Assembly: GCA_048267965.1 (NCBI GenBank) | Contig: JBLWWK010000009.1 | Coordinates: 1-64,000, forward strand | Reading direction: 5' to 3' | DNA length: 64,000 nt | From: GCA-2705995 sp048267965 | GTDB lineage: Bacteria; Bacteroidota; Bacteroidia; Flavobacteriales_G; Salibacteraceae | In this document: piece after piece, positions 1 to 7,674 of the stretch | Position numbering within the stretch: position 1 is the stretch's first letter | How the letters are laid out: each line of letters opens with the position of its first letter | Translations under genes and position numbers: made by a program | Notes under the pieces: generated by a model | Seen by the model: the letters and a program-made list of their open reading frames with translations, nothing else | Database searches by the model: none | Told to the model about the DNA's origin: nothing

Positions 1-192
1 AGCAAATAACATGGTTTTCTGAAATGGAATGGAAGAAAAATCACCTCCAAAAGCACAAGGAGTTTTTTGGAACTTTTTTTCTCCTCAAAAAAAGTGGTAA
101 AGATTCTTCTCTTTCTTTTGTCTTAAAACAGGGCAATAGCTTGGGGAGCTATTGAGCCAGCTGGTGGGAGGAAACAAAAATTCAAGAATCAT

Positions 193-222
193 AAAAAGGT
201 GTTGCTACGCACCGGCAACACC
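193..222 (-). terminator. Intrinsic terminator (minus strand)
   Basis: On the minus strand GGTGTTGC pairs with GCAACACC across a 9-nt loop and is followed by five T. It lies about 240 nt beyond the stop of the oxidoreductase gene, so that transcript would carry a long 3' UTR unless another RNA starts in between. Confidence 0.6.
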
Positions 223-444
223 AAAACTAAATCGCTCCAAGGCTTCACGATTTCTTCACGTTTTGGGTTTCTTACACTGCCTTATATTCAGGTATTCGTT
301 TTGAGAACGAATTAAGGTTTTACAGATTCTGCGTTAGATTTTTCGTGAAAGATTAAAAATATTCAAAGTGAATTTTTGATTTAGAACTTAAGTTGAAGGC
401 TGAATTTAATTGTGAGTGGTGAAACATGAAAGGGTACGGGACGT

Positions 445-453
445 GTTCCTACC
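445..453 (-). repeat. Dispersed 9-mer, intergenic copy
   Basis: GTTCCTACC just after the stop of the NAD(P)H oxidoreductase gene. Reading on the minus strand it continues ACGT, fitting the extended core-nCG pattern of the intergenic copies. Confidence 0.85.
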
Positions 454-459
454 GAGAAC

Positions 460-1032
460 TTAGAACCGTTTTTTCACTTTTTGCAAGAATTTTTCGCGTC
501 TTTCTTTTTTGCTAGACGAGGTGTAATCACTGTTGATCCATTTCGCATTTTTAAGTCCGATACCCTTCAAGGTTTTATTGATGAAGATGCGTTGAATAGG
601 ATTTCCAGCAAGCAGCTTTAAATACCATGTAGGATATTCTGAAGTAGTAATTACAGTCGTCTTTTTTATGTGCGTAAGTTGACCTTTTAAACCCGTTTTG
701 GTTTCTATATACGAGAAGTTTTTCAGCATCACTTTATCGAAAAATCCTTTTAAAATAGCAGGGAGATCATACCACCAAATAGGGAAAATAAAGACGAGTT
801 CTGAAGTGTTTTTAAGAATTTCTTGGTAGCGTAGAGTGAGTTCGTTAGTGGTTTTTCCTTTCGAATAAAGCGCTAAGTCTTTTTCTTCAAGCACCGGATT
901 AAATTGATCTTTGTTCAAGTCAATTACTTGATAATCGGTTTGTTGAGTATCGAGTTTTTGTGTGATTGTATCTAAAATTGCTTTGTTGAAACTGCCGTGC
1001 CAAGGATGTGCAAATACTATAGTTGTTTTCAT
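460..1032 (-). CDS. NAD(P)H-dependent oxidoreductase, flavodoxin-like fold
   Basis: A 190-residue single-domain protein of the Flavodoxin_2 family (KefF/MdaB/YwrO type), which use FMN or FAD to reduce quinones or related acceptors with NAD(P)H in the cytoplasm. Visible signatures are the N-terminal beta strand and phosphate-binding loop FAHPWHGSFN (residues 7-16), the family hallmark FPIWWYDLPAILKGFFDKV in the middle, and a GLKG motif after it. The ATG at 1032 follows a TAATTTTG -7 box by about 30 nt. The neighbour upstream is a disrupted Crp/Fnr regulator in the same orientation; such regulators often sit next to oxidoreductases in this phylum, but no operator was identified. The exact substrate cannot be told. 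Confidence 0.88.
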   Translation of the reverse strand: MKTTIVFAHPWHGSFNKAILDTITQKLDTQQTDYQVIDLNKDQFNPVLEEKDLALYSKGKTTNELTLRYQEILKNTSELVFIFPIWWYDLPAILKGFFDKVMLKNFSYIETKTGLKGQLTHIKKTTVITTSEYPTWYLKLLAGNPIQRIFINKTLKGIGLKNAKWINSDYTSSSKKERREKFLQKVKKRF

Positions 1033-1061
1033 TGCTTGATCGCTAATTAATTCAATGAACG

Positions 1062-1069
1062 CAAAATTA
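1062..1069 (-). promoter_or_regulatory. -7 box of the NAD(P)H oxidoreductase gene
   Basis: TAATTTTG on the minus strand matches the Bacteroidetes consensus TAnnTTTG. It sits 29 nt before the ATG, in the gap after the disrupted regulator. Confidence 0.65.
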
Positions 1070-1103
1070 GGGGCAGAAAAACAGCAAGGGAGCAGACAAA
1101 TGT

Positions 1104-1679
1104 CTAAAAAGCAAGGTCTTTTCGTAAACGACTTAAATGGCGTTGAGAAATGCCGAGATAAGATGCCAAGTATTTTAATGGGATGTTTTGCAACAATTGA
1201 GGTTGATGCTCTAGTAAATCTCGGTACCGTTTTTTAGCAGATTCCATTTGAAAGGTTAACAGCCTATTTTCCATCTCTATGTAAGATTGCTATGCTAAAT
1301 GCCTTGAAAGTTGGAGCCATTTTTTGTTAGAATTCATGAGTTCGTAATACTTCGAATGCGAAATAACAAGCAATTCACCCGCAGTTAATCCGTGGATGTT
1401 TTCGAAGGTAGGTTGGCGTGAAATAAAAGAAGAAAATGCAGATACAAACTGGTTGGGAAAGCTGAGACAATAGGTGATTTCTTCGTCTTTACTAGAAATA
1501 TAAAAGTTTCGAAGATGGCCAGAATTAACAAACGCCATAAAATCACAAACCTCCCCAGCAGAAATTAGAAATTCATCTTTTTTGAACTCTTTCACCGTGA
1601 AATAGCTCAATCCTCTTTCAATTTCAGCTTCGGTTAACACATCAAACGTTTGTAGCCTTTCTTTCAAGCTAGATTTCAT
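1104..1679 (-). pseudogene. Crp/Fnr-family regulator with an in-frame amber stop
   Basis: The first 129 codons encode a cyclic-nucleotide-binding-like beta-roll of the Crp/Fnr family. A TAG at 1290-1292 then ends the frame after residues SRHLA. In the same frame, with no shift, the sequence continues QSYIEMENRLLTF, then a helix-turn-helix reading IPLKYLASYLGIS and HLSRLRKDLAF, to a proper stop at 1104-1106. The restored product of 191 codons has the usual length of Bacteroidetes Crp/Fnr regulators (about 190), and the stop falls where the family normally has E, K or Q, so one base change from GAG, AAG or CAG explains it. The intact reading of the downstream half suggests a recent lesion, a sequencing error or amber readthrough. 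Without readthrough the product lacks its DNA-binding domain. Confidence 0.88.
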
Positions 1680-1724
1680 AGAAAACGAATTGCAGATTGT
1701 TTGTTATCAAATGAGTGAACGTAT

Positions 1725-1732
1725 CAAATGTA
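1725..1732 (-). promoter_or_regulatory. -7 box of the Crp/Fnr-type gene
   Basis: TACATTTG on the minus strand, a perfect TAnnTTTG match, 45 nt before the ATG at 1679. The promoter of the broken regulator is therefore still recognisable. Confidence 0.6.
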
Positions 1733-1767
1733 ACTTGTTTAACCTGTTTCCCAATCATTTTTTGGCG

Positions 1768-2802
1768 CTAAGAAGGGGATGATTTTCGAAGAATTTTAGC
1801 GATACGATGATTAATAATTTCAGCTAAATTCCAATAAATTAAATCAGCATCGGTAGTGCTATAAAAAGCGACCACTACGGCATCAATGTCTTTGTAGTAG
1901 GTGGCAAAACTTTGGTAACCGGGTACCCAACCCGAATGATTAAACTGATAAAGAGAAGAGTACAATGCTTGTTCTTCGGTAGTGAGAAGTGTGCCTTTAT
2001 TCAATGCCTTAACAAATTGACCAACATCTTGAGCGGTGACCACCATCGAAAGGTCGTCTAACTTTAAATCGTGCGGATGTCCTAAATGATAACCGCTCAT
2101 AACTTTCGCTGTGTCTACTTCTTGAAGAGAATGATAGGTATGGTTTAATCCTAAAGGATTCAGTATTTCTTGGCGAATAAAATCGAAATGAGAATACCCC
2201 AATACTCGATCCATTATTTCACTTAAGAGAAGGTAATTCGTGTTGCAATATTCGTAATCCGTACCCGGTTCAAAACGAGCAGGTTGGTGGCTAATTAATG
2301 CAATACTTTCTTCGAAAGAGGTGGTCGGGTGCAACCAATAATTGGGTGAGTCGGTAAAATTGGGTAAGCCACTTTTGTGTTGCAATAACCACCGCAAAGT
2401 GATTTTATCGGTGTTTTTTAATCTCGTTTCAAGTTCGGGCAGGTAATCGTTAATGGTTTTATCTACATCGAGTTGTTGGCGCTCCATTAACTTAACCACC
2501 GCTGCGGCATCGTACAATTTGCTGAGGCTGGCGATTTTGAAAAGTGCATCGGCTTGGGTTGGTTTTTTCGTTTGTCGGTTGTGCCAGCCAGAGGTATAAA
2601 CCTGAGGTGGTTCATTTCCTTGATCTACATAAACGATTACTCCGTTAAACCCTAAATTTACTGCTTCGTTGGCTTGTTCTTGTACGTTGTTGGGTAACGG
2701 TAGGAACCAAGTATACACCAAAATCCAAGGAACATAAAACAAGGAGATTACGGTTCCTACAAAAAGGAGAGCGCGGAGTAACCATCGAAACGATTTTTTC
2801 AT
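1768..2802 (-). CDS. Serine hydrolase, class C beta-lactamase/DD-peptidase fold
   Basis: A 344-residue membrane-anchored member of the beta-lactamase/penicillin-binding fold (PF00144). The N-terminal 35 residues form a hydrophobic anchor after MKKSFRWLLR. The catalytic SxxK motif is SLSK (S92, K95) and the second motif YxN is YCN (Y185-N187). The usual KTG/HxG third motif may be the HSG near residue 293. Proteins of this type include esterases, D-amino-acid peptidases and cell-wall modifying enzymes; substrate and true lactamase activity cannot be inferred. The gene has its own promoter and carries one exact and one 8-mer copy of the dispersed GGTAGGAAC motif within its first 110 bases. Confidence 0.88.
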   Translation of the reverse strand: MKKSFRWLLRALLFVGTVISLFYVPWILVYTWFLPLPNNVQEQANEAVNLGFNGVIVYVDQGNEPPQVYTSGWHNRQTKKPTQADALFKIASLSKLYDAAAVVKLMERQQLDVDKTINDYLPELETRLKNTDKITLRWLLQHKSGLPNFTDSPNYWLHPTTSFEESIALISHQPARFEPGTDYEYCNTNYLLLSEIMDRVLGYSHFDFIRQEILNPLGLNHTYHSLQEVDTAKVMSGYHLGHPHDLKLDDLSMVVTAQDVGQFVKALNKGTLLTTEEQALYSSLYQFNHSGWVPGYQSFATYYKDIDAVVVAFYSTTDADLIYWNLAEIINHRIAKILRKSSPS

Positions 2803-2828
2803 ACACCAAAAAAGCGGAAGTTCAGCAG

Positions 2829-2836
2829 CAAATTTA
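2829..2836 (-). promoter_or_regulatory. -7 box of the serine hydrolase gene
   Basis: TAAATTTG on the minus strand, 26 nt before the ATG at 2802. Confidence 0.6.
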
Positions 2837-2917
2837 AGAAGCCTTTAATGAGATGGTTGTATCAAAAACTCAGATTCTCATTTCTATCGAAGAATTCAGG
2901 ATCCAAAAGACGAAAAA

Positions 2918-2957
2918 CACCTTACGAACAACTGCAACCAGAGCTATTCATAAGGTG
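2918..2957 (-). terminator. Terminator of the LamG/T9SS repeat protein gene
   Basis: On the minus strand CACCTTATGAA pairs with TTCGTAAGGTG (one G-T wobble) and is followed by TTTTT. It begins 11 nt after the stop codon. Confidence 0.65.
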
Positions 2958-2967
2958 ATTCTTGTTT

Positions 2968-5148
2968 TTATTGCTTGATTAATCTCAGCACAGCTTGCTT
3001 ATTACTTGTGTTGACCCGAATAAAGTAAATACCTGCAGGTTGCTGAATTTGAAAATCAAAACGTTGAATGTTCGTTTGTTGAACCGATTCGATAACTCTT
3101 CCAGTAATGTCTACTATTTCGAAGTATACAGCTTTCTTACTTTCACCGAGATCGATTGTGTAATCGCCATTACTGGGGTTAGGGTAAACCATAAAATTGT
3201 GATTATTTGGGGTGTCGTAAATTCCCAATACATTGAAGTTTATACAAGCAGAGGTATCTACGCAGCCATTTTCAGTTAATTCAACCGCATAGTTTCCATT
3301 CATAGAAGGTTGAAAGGTTTGAAAGGTCTGAAAATCGATAACCGCATAGTTCATGTCACAATCTAACCATTGATAAGTAGCTGATGAATTGTTTGCAATA
3401 ATGCTATCGTTTACAACAGTAATGGATAGACTAGAAACGGAGTTTATCGTTAAATCGAGGGTTACAGTAGAATCGCAGCCATTAGCCGCTCCACCTGAGA
3501 TTGTATGCGTAGCAGAATTGTTGCTCGAAGTATAGGTGTTTCCATCAATCCAAGTGAAAGAGTTGCATTCCGTTCTGGTATCGGTTCCTACTGTAGAATT
3601 GACAATAGTTAAATCGAGGGTTACAGTAGAATCGCAACCGTTAGCTGCTCCACCCGAGATTGTATGCGTAGCTGTGTTGTTGCTCGAAGTATAGGTGTTT
3701 CCATCAATCCAAGTGAAAGAATTGCATTCTGTTCTGGTATCGGTTCCTACTGCAGAATTGACAATAGTTAAATCGAGCGTAACGGTAGAATCGCAGCCAT
3801 TAGCCGCGCCACCCGAGATTGTATACGTAGCAGAATTGTTGCTCGAAGTATAGGTGTTTCCATCAATCCAAGTGAAGGAATTGCATTCTGTTCTGGTATC
3901 GGTTCCTACTGCAGAATTGACAATAGTTAAATCGAGCGTAACGGTAGAATCGCAGCCATTAGCCGCGCCACCCGAGATTGTATGCGTAGCAGAATTGTTG
4001 CTCGAAGTATAGGTGTTTCCATCAATCCAAGTGAAAGAATTGCATTCCGTTCTGGTGTCGGTTCCTACTGCAGAATTGACAATAGTTAAATCGAGCGTAA
4101 CGGTAGAATCGCAACCGTTAGCTGCTCCACCCGAGATTGTATACGTAGCAGAATTGTTGCTCGAAGTATAGGTGTTTCCATCGATCCAAGTGAAAGAGTT
4201 GCATTCCGTTCTGGTATCGGTTCCTACTGCAGAATTGACAATAGTTAAATCGAGCGTAACGGTAGAATCGCAACCATTAGCTGCTCCACCTGAGATTGTA
4301 TGGGTAGCTGTGTTGTTGCTCGAAGTATAGGTGTTTCCATCGATCCAAGTTAAGGAATTGCATTCTGTTCTGGTATCAACACCCTGAACAGAATTATTAC
4401 CTGTTGAATTAATAGTAGCTCCAGAAGTAACCCAATTAGAAGTAGAGCCGGTAAGTCCAAAATTGTTGAGTGTTCCGTTGTAGTTGGTAGTGACATCCGG
4501 AAGCGTGTTGATGCCCGTATTAACTCCGCTAGGCGTACCTTGATTAAAATTGTAGTAAGCCACTAAATTGAGAGGGAGAACCGTAAATTCACTGTTCATT
4601 GCGCTAAAAATCTCGCAATTGGTTCGTTTAAGGTTCCAAATGCGAAATTCGTCTAAATCGCCACTGAAAAATTGAGCTGCATTGGTTCGAGCACCTATCG
4701 TCATTACGTTATTAGAACCAGTGGAAGAACTACCTCCAGGACTGGTACTCTGTAAAATACCATTGATGTAAATGTTGATTTCGGTTGCACTAGCATCCCA
4801 GGTGCAAGCAATGTGAGACCAAGTGCCTAAGGGTAAAGAGATATTCGATTTTTCACTGTGCGAATTGTTTATATAGAAATAGATTTCGTTCGAAGCACTT
4901 AACGAAAGCGATACAAAATTAGAGGCGTTTACTTGTGAAAACAATACACGTGAAAAGGAGTTGCCAGTTGGTTTAATCCAAGTTTCAATGGTAAAATCGT
5001 TGTTCGATATATTGGTTAAAACGGTAGGAACCGTTGCTGAAACATAGTCGTTGTTTCCATCAAAGTTTAAAGCATTAAGTGCAGACTGAGCTTGTGTGAT
5101 TTGATAAGAAAGGAATAGAAAAACAGTTAGAAAAAGTAGTTTCTTCAT
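2968..5148 (-). CDS. Secreted LamG-domain protein with six tandem repeats and a T9SS sorting domain
   Basis: A 726-residue exported protein if started at the ATG at 5148, where a clean signal peptide begins (MKKLLFLTVFLFLSYQ, cleaved after QAQ); the ORF extends ten codons further upstream without a signal-like start. A concanavalin A-like LamG domain covers roughly residues 25-195. Then come six near-identical units of 53 residues containing FTWIDGNTYTSS and GCDSTVTLDLT, each with a pair of cysteines. A short beta domain follows, and the last 75 residues are a Por/T9SS C-terminal sorting domain (YPNPSNGDY near its start, GIYFIRV near its end). Such proteins are carried by the type IX system to the cell surface or medium and act in adhesion or carbohydrate binding; the ligand is unknown. 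It is monocistronic with a strong terminator. Confidence 0.9.
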   Translation of the reverse strand: MKKLLFLTVFLFLSYQITQAQSALNALNFDGNNDYVSATVPTVLTNISNNDFTIETWIKPTGNSFSRVLFSQVNASNFVSLSLSASNEIYFYINNSHSEKSNISLPLGTWSHIACTWDASATEINIYINGILQSTSPGGSSSTGSNNVMTIGARTNAAQFFSGDLDEFRIWNLKRTNCEIFSAMNSEFTVLPLNLVAYYNFNQGTPSGVNTGINTLPDVTTNYNGTLNNFGLTGSTSNWVTSGATINSTGNNSVQGVDTRTECNSLTWIDGNTYTSSNNTATHTISGGAANGCDSTVTLDLTIVNSAVGTDTRTECNSFTWIDGNTYTSSNNSATYTISGGAANGCDSTVTLDLTIVNSAVGTDTRTECNSFTWIDGNTYTSSNNSATHTISGGAANGCDSTVTLDLTIVNSAVGTDTRTECNSFTWIDGNTYTSSNNSATYTISGGAANGCDSTVTLDLTIVNSAVGTDTRTECNSFTWIDGNTYTSSNNTATHTISGGAANGCDSTVTLDLTIVNSTVGTDTRTECNSFTWIDGNTYTSSNNSATHTISGGAANGCDSTVTLDLTINSVSSLSITVVNDSIIANNSSATYQWLDCDMNYAVIDFQTFQTFQPSMNGNYAVELTENGCVDTSACINFNVLGIYDTPNNHNFMVYPNPSNGDYTIDLGESKKAVYFEIVDITGRVIESVQQTNIQRFDFQIQQPAGIYFIRVNTSNKQAVLRLIKQ
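3425..4385 (-). repeat. Six tandem 159-bp repeats inside the T9SS protein gene
   Basis: The unit length of 159 bp (53 codons) is visible from the regularly spaced GTTCCTAC octamers at 3584, 3743, 3902, 4061 and 4220. Units differ by only a few, mostly silent, bases. Such conservation at DNA level points to recent duplication or ongoing gene conversion and allows copy-number change. Confidence 0.9.
5023..5031 (+). repeat. Dispersed 9-mer copy in the LamG-encoding part
   Basis: Exact GGTAGGAAC, read on the coding strand as GTTCCTACC (Val-Pro-Thr codons). It is separate from the five 8-mer copies embedded in the tandem repeats of the same gene. Confidence 0.8.
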
Positions 5149-5281
5149 AGTTACAGGGAATAGGTAAGATACAACCAAAGGTAGTTAACTGTCTAGTTAA
5201 TTGAAAATTAACTGGTAATAGTCGTAGTAACGCTGAAAGAAGAACTGAAAAGGATGAAGGAAGCCATGCATTAAAAAACCA

Positions 5282-5314
5282 AAAAAGCCGCTTATGCATC
5301 ATAAGCGGCTTTTT
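5282..5314 (-). terminator. Strong terminator after the thioredoxin-fold gene
   Basis: A perfect 15-bp stem AAAAAGCCGCTTATG/CATAAGCGGCTTTTT with a 3-nt loop, 22 nt after the stop. The flanking A and T runs would let it work in both directions. Confidence 0.85.
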
Positions 5315-5335
5315 CTTGAATAAAATTCGATAAAA

Positions 5336-6760
5336 CTATTTCTGAGCGCGTTTTTTCTCGATGAAATCACCCAATTGCTCGGTGCCTAATTTTTTAGCAA
5401 TAATTTTCTTGTCTTTATCTAACAAGTAAAACTGTGGAGTAGAGAAGATATCCCAATAATCTCTAAAGTTTAAGCTCGTTAAGGTAGTTTTTCCAGAGTT
5501 AATGTATTTCCAAGCGTTCTGGTTTATTTCCGGATTATCAGATACATTAATAAACGTTAAGCCATTTTCTTTAATGTATTTCTTCCAGTCGCCCATTTCA
5601 AACTCGGTACAAACGGCATACACCTCTACGCCTTTGTCTTTCCATTCTTCGTAGAAGGTTTGAAGCTTTGGAGTTTCTTTTTTACAGTGACCACAATTCG
5701 GATCCCAGAAATACAATACGGTAAACTCGCTATCTATATCGTGGAGAGCTTTCCACTCGTCTTTTTCGTTTAACAGAGTTATGTTATCGGCAACCTGACC
5801 CAAGGTTAGGTTTTTCAAAACTCCATAGCGCTCTTCAATTTCAGCAATTTTGGCTGAATCCATCCAATACGCTTTGTCTTTCAGGTAAAAGTTCTCGGCC
5901 ATGCAAACAAAAACCGCATCCATTCCCATTATTTTAGACTTTTCGTAAGTGCTTGTGGTATACTGCACAACATACTTGAAAATCTCAGAATCTTCATCTG
6001 CCATACCAGCCATGTATGTAGCAGCAGCACAGATAGAATCTGGTACTTGAGGAGTAAGCTTTTGCAAGTAATAATCTACTTTTCCGTTAAAAATGGGAGT
6101 GTACAGCATTCTATCGTCACTAAAATCTACATGCTTTAAGTAATTTGATTTAAAAAATCGGAAAGCTGCTGTAGAATCACTTTTCGCCATTTCTTGAGAA
6201 ACTTCTGGCTCTAGCGTCATGCGCATAATCTTAGCAATGAGCAAGCCTTCGTTATTATCAAAGAAGTTATTTCTAAAATCAATTACCTCTTGGTTAAGGG
6301 CCTTAATTTGTTTGTCGATTGCGCTGCGTTCTTTGCCTTCGGCAGCTTTTAATTTTTGTTGGAGTAGAGTTCCTTCTTTGCGTTTATTAATTAGGTAATT
6401 CTTGTACTTGTAAAACGCTTCGTTTTCTGCAGAACCTTTAAACGTGATATTCCCCTCAGGGTTAACAGCTTTGGTTTTAGCCGAAAAGCTAGGCTCGTTA
6501 ATTACTAACTCGAAATAAGTTTGTCCGTCTGGAAGTATCACCGCATAAATTCCTCCTTTTTTGGTTCCTTCCCCTTCAAAAGCGAATTTACCATTGGCAT
6601 CTACTGCTGTAGTATCGTTGTAATACAACTTACCGCCAAAATAATTAGCAAGGTAAACAGTATCGTTGGCAACACCATCTACCGTAAATTTGTAAGAATA
6701 AGATTGCGAGAAGGCACTTAGGGTTATAAGTCCCAGAATAAAAGAAAAGACGTTTTTCAT
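5336..6760 (-). CDS. Thioredoxin-fold lipid/periplasm protein (DUF4369 + DUF5106 + thioredoxin)
   Basis: A 474-residue exported thiol-disulfide oxidoreductase-like protein. A signal peptide occupies about residues 1-19 (MKNVFSFILGLITLSAFSQ). The N-terminal 100 residues resemble the DUF4369 beta-sandwich common in Bacteroidetes Tlp proteins, a charged helical middle resembles DUF5106, and the C-terminal 150 residues form an AhpC/TSA-thioredoxin domain with the redox motif C356-G-H-C359 in WDPNCGHCKKETP and a cis-proline in the TPQFYLL segment. It probably reduces or isomerises cysteines of envelope proteins. The ATG at 6760 follows a TATTTTTG -7 box; the gene is divergent from the MbnP gene and monocistronic. 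Confidence 0.87.
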   Translation of the reverse strand: MKNVFSFILGLITLSAFSQSYSYKFTVDGVANDTVYLANYFGGKLYYNDTTAVDANGKFAFEGEGTKKGGIYAVILPDGQTYFELVINEPSFSAKTKAVNPEGNITFKGSAENEAFYKYKNYLINKRKEGTLLQQKLKAAEGKERSAIDKQIKALNQEVIDFRNNFFDNNEGLLIAKIMRMTLEPEVSQEMAKSDSTAAFRFFKSNYLKHVDFSDDRMLYTPIFNGKVDYYLQKLTPQVPDSICAAATYMAGMADEDSEIFKYVVQYTTSTYEKSKIMGMDAVFVCMAENFYLKDKAYWMDSAKIAEIEERYGVLKNLTLGQVADNITLLNEKDEWKALHDIDSEFTVLYFWDPNCGHCKKETPKLQTFYEEWKDKGVEVYAVCTEFEMGDWKKYIKENGLTFINVSDNPEINQNAWKYINSGKTTLTSLNFRDYWDIFSTPQFYLLDKDKKIIAKKLGTEQLGDFIEKKRAQK

Positions 6761-6794
6761 CGTATTCGTTTTAATTGTAGACGTTCAAAGTTTA

Positions 6795-6802
6795 CAAAAA
6801 TA
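6795..6802 (-). promoter_or_regulatory. -7 box of the thioredoxin-fold gene
   Basis: TATTTTTG on the minus strand, 34 nt before the ATG at 6760, in the 149-bp divergent region shared with the MbnP-like gene. For the other direction only an imperfect TAATTTCG at 6879-6886 is seen. Confidence 0.6.
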
Positions 6803-6909
6803 GGCGCTGAACACCTTGGCTTAACAAGGCTTTAACACCGAATGTAACTTTTGTAACAGAACGGTTTTAAATCCGTTACTAATTTCGAAGAAACTTTTAG
6901 AAAGCAAAG

Positions 6910-7674
6910 ATGAATTGGTTTAAAAATGTAGTATTCTTAACAATTGGAGTCGCTTTTTTTACAAGCTGTGAAGATAAAGACGATAAAAAAGACAATACGC
7001 CAGTAAAACATGATGTGGTTCTTCACTTTCAGCCTAAATTTAATGGGGAGGTAATTACCGATTGGGAAAACGCGGCTGTTAAAGACGCCTACAACCGAGC
7101 GGTAGATGTAATTACTTTAAAAATGTACTTATCTAATATTCGATTTTCCGAAGGAACCGCTTCTTCATCTTTTAAAGAAGCTGAATTAATCGATTTACGA
7201 CCCAATGCTCTCACCGCTCTTTTCGATGGCTATAGCCAAGGAAAAATGGTGGCGGGCGACTACAATCAAATCGTTTTTAATTTAGGATTAACGGATGATT
7301 TAAACGCCATAGACCCGGCTACTTACGCCAACGATGATCCGCTTAGCGCCATCAACGGTATGTACTGGGATTGGGCCACCAAATACATCTTCACTAAAAC
7401 CGAAGGGAGAGTAGACAACAACAACGATCAAGTTCCAGAAAAATCGTGGTTTGTACACACGGGTTTAGATGAATTATTGCGCAAAGACATCACTTTAACC
7501 AAAACGTTTTCGGTTCCTACCGATGATACAATCGATGTATACGTTAACCTGAATACCCTTTTTGTTTTCGAAAACGATACGCTTGATTTGGTGAATAATG
7601 GTCAATCGCACACCATGGATAATATGGAATTGGCCACTTCTTTTTCTGATCGATTAGCCAATGCCTTCGAGTAA
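6910..7674 (+). CDS. MbnP-like copper-binding lipoprotein
   Basis: A 254-residue lipoprotein (lipobox ending at C20, then an acidic/lysine linker) with the MbnP family pattern: HDVVLHFQPKFNGE at 34-47, MYLSNIRF at 72-79, and GMYWDWATKY at 150-159 containing W153 and W155. In methanotrophs MbnP binds copper through a kynurenine that its di-heme partner MbnH makes from a tryptophan; the WDW segment is my candidate for that site. The next gene encodes just such a di-heme protein and overlaps this one by 14 nt, which implies translational coupling and joint function. Copper binding here is inferred from family and context, not shown by the sequence. Confidence 0.82.
   Translation: MNWFKNVVFLTIGVAFFTSCEDKDDKKDNTPVKHDVVLHFQPKFNGEVITDWENAAVKDAYNRAVDVITLKMYLSNIRFSEGTASSSFKEAELIDLRPNALTALFDGYSQGKMVAGDYNQIVFNLGLTDDLNAIDPATYANDDPLSAINGMYWDWATKYIFTKTEGRVDNNNDQVPEKSWFVHTGLDELLRKDITLTKTFSVPTDDTIDVYVNLNTLFVFENDTLDLVNNGQSHTMDNMELATSFSDRLANAFE

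Larger units (their letters stand above)
1..459. other. Non-coding stretch with two hairpins
   Basis: No convincing ORF on either strand. It contains an 8-bp hairpin (CAATAGCT/AGCTATTG, 134-154), a terminator-like hairpin (198-222) and one exact dispersed 9-mer (445-453). It could be the long 3' UTR of the oxidoreductase gene to its right or hold a small RNA; nothing in the sequence decides between these. Confidence 0.5.

Noticed and set aside
1055..1237. Plus-strand reading frame of 60 codons
   Set aside because: It is antisense to the C-terminal half of the interrupted Crp/Fnr gene and resembles no protein.
3425..4385. Regular repeats as a CRISPR array
   Set aside because: The units are contiguous, encode protein in one frame and have no unique spacers.
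2995..5302. Reading frames opposite or offset to the LamG/T9SS protein gene
   Set aside because: They arise from the repeats and strong coding bias of the real gene; one also crosses its start region and terminator.
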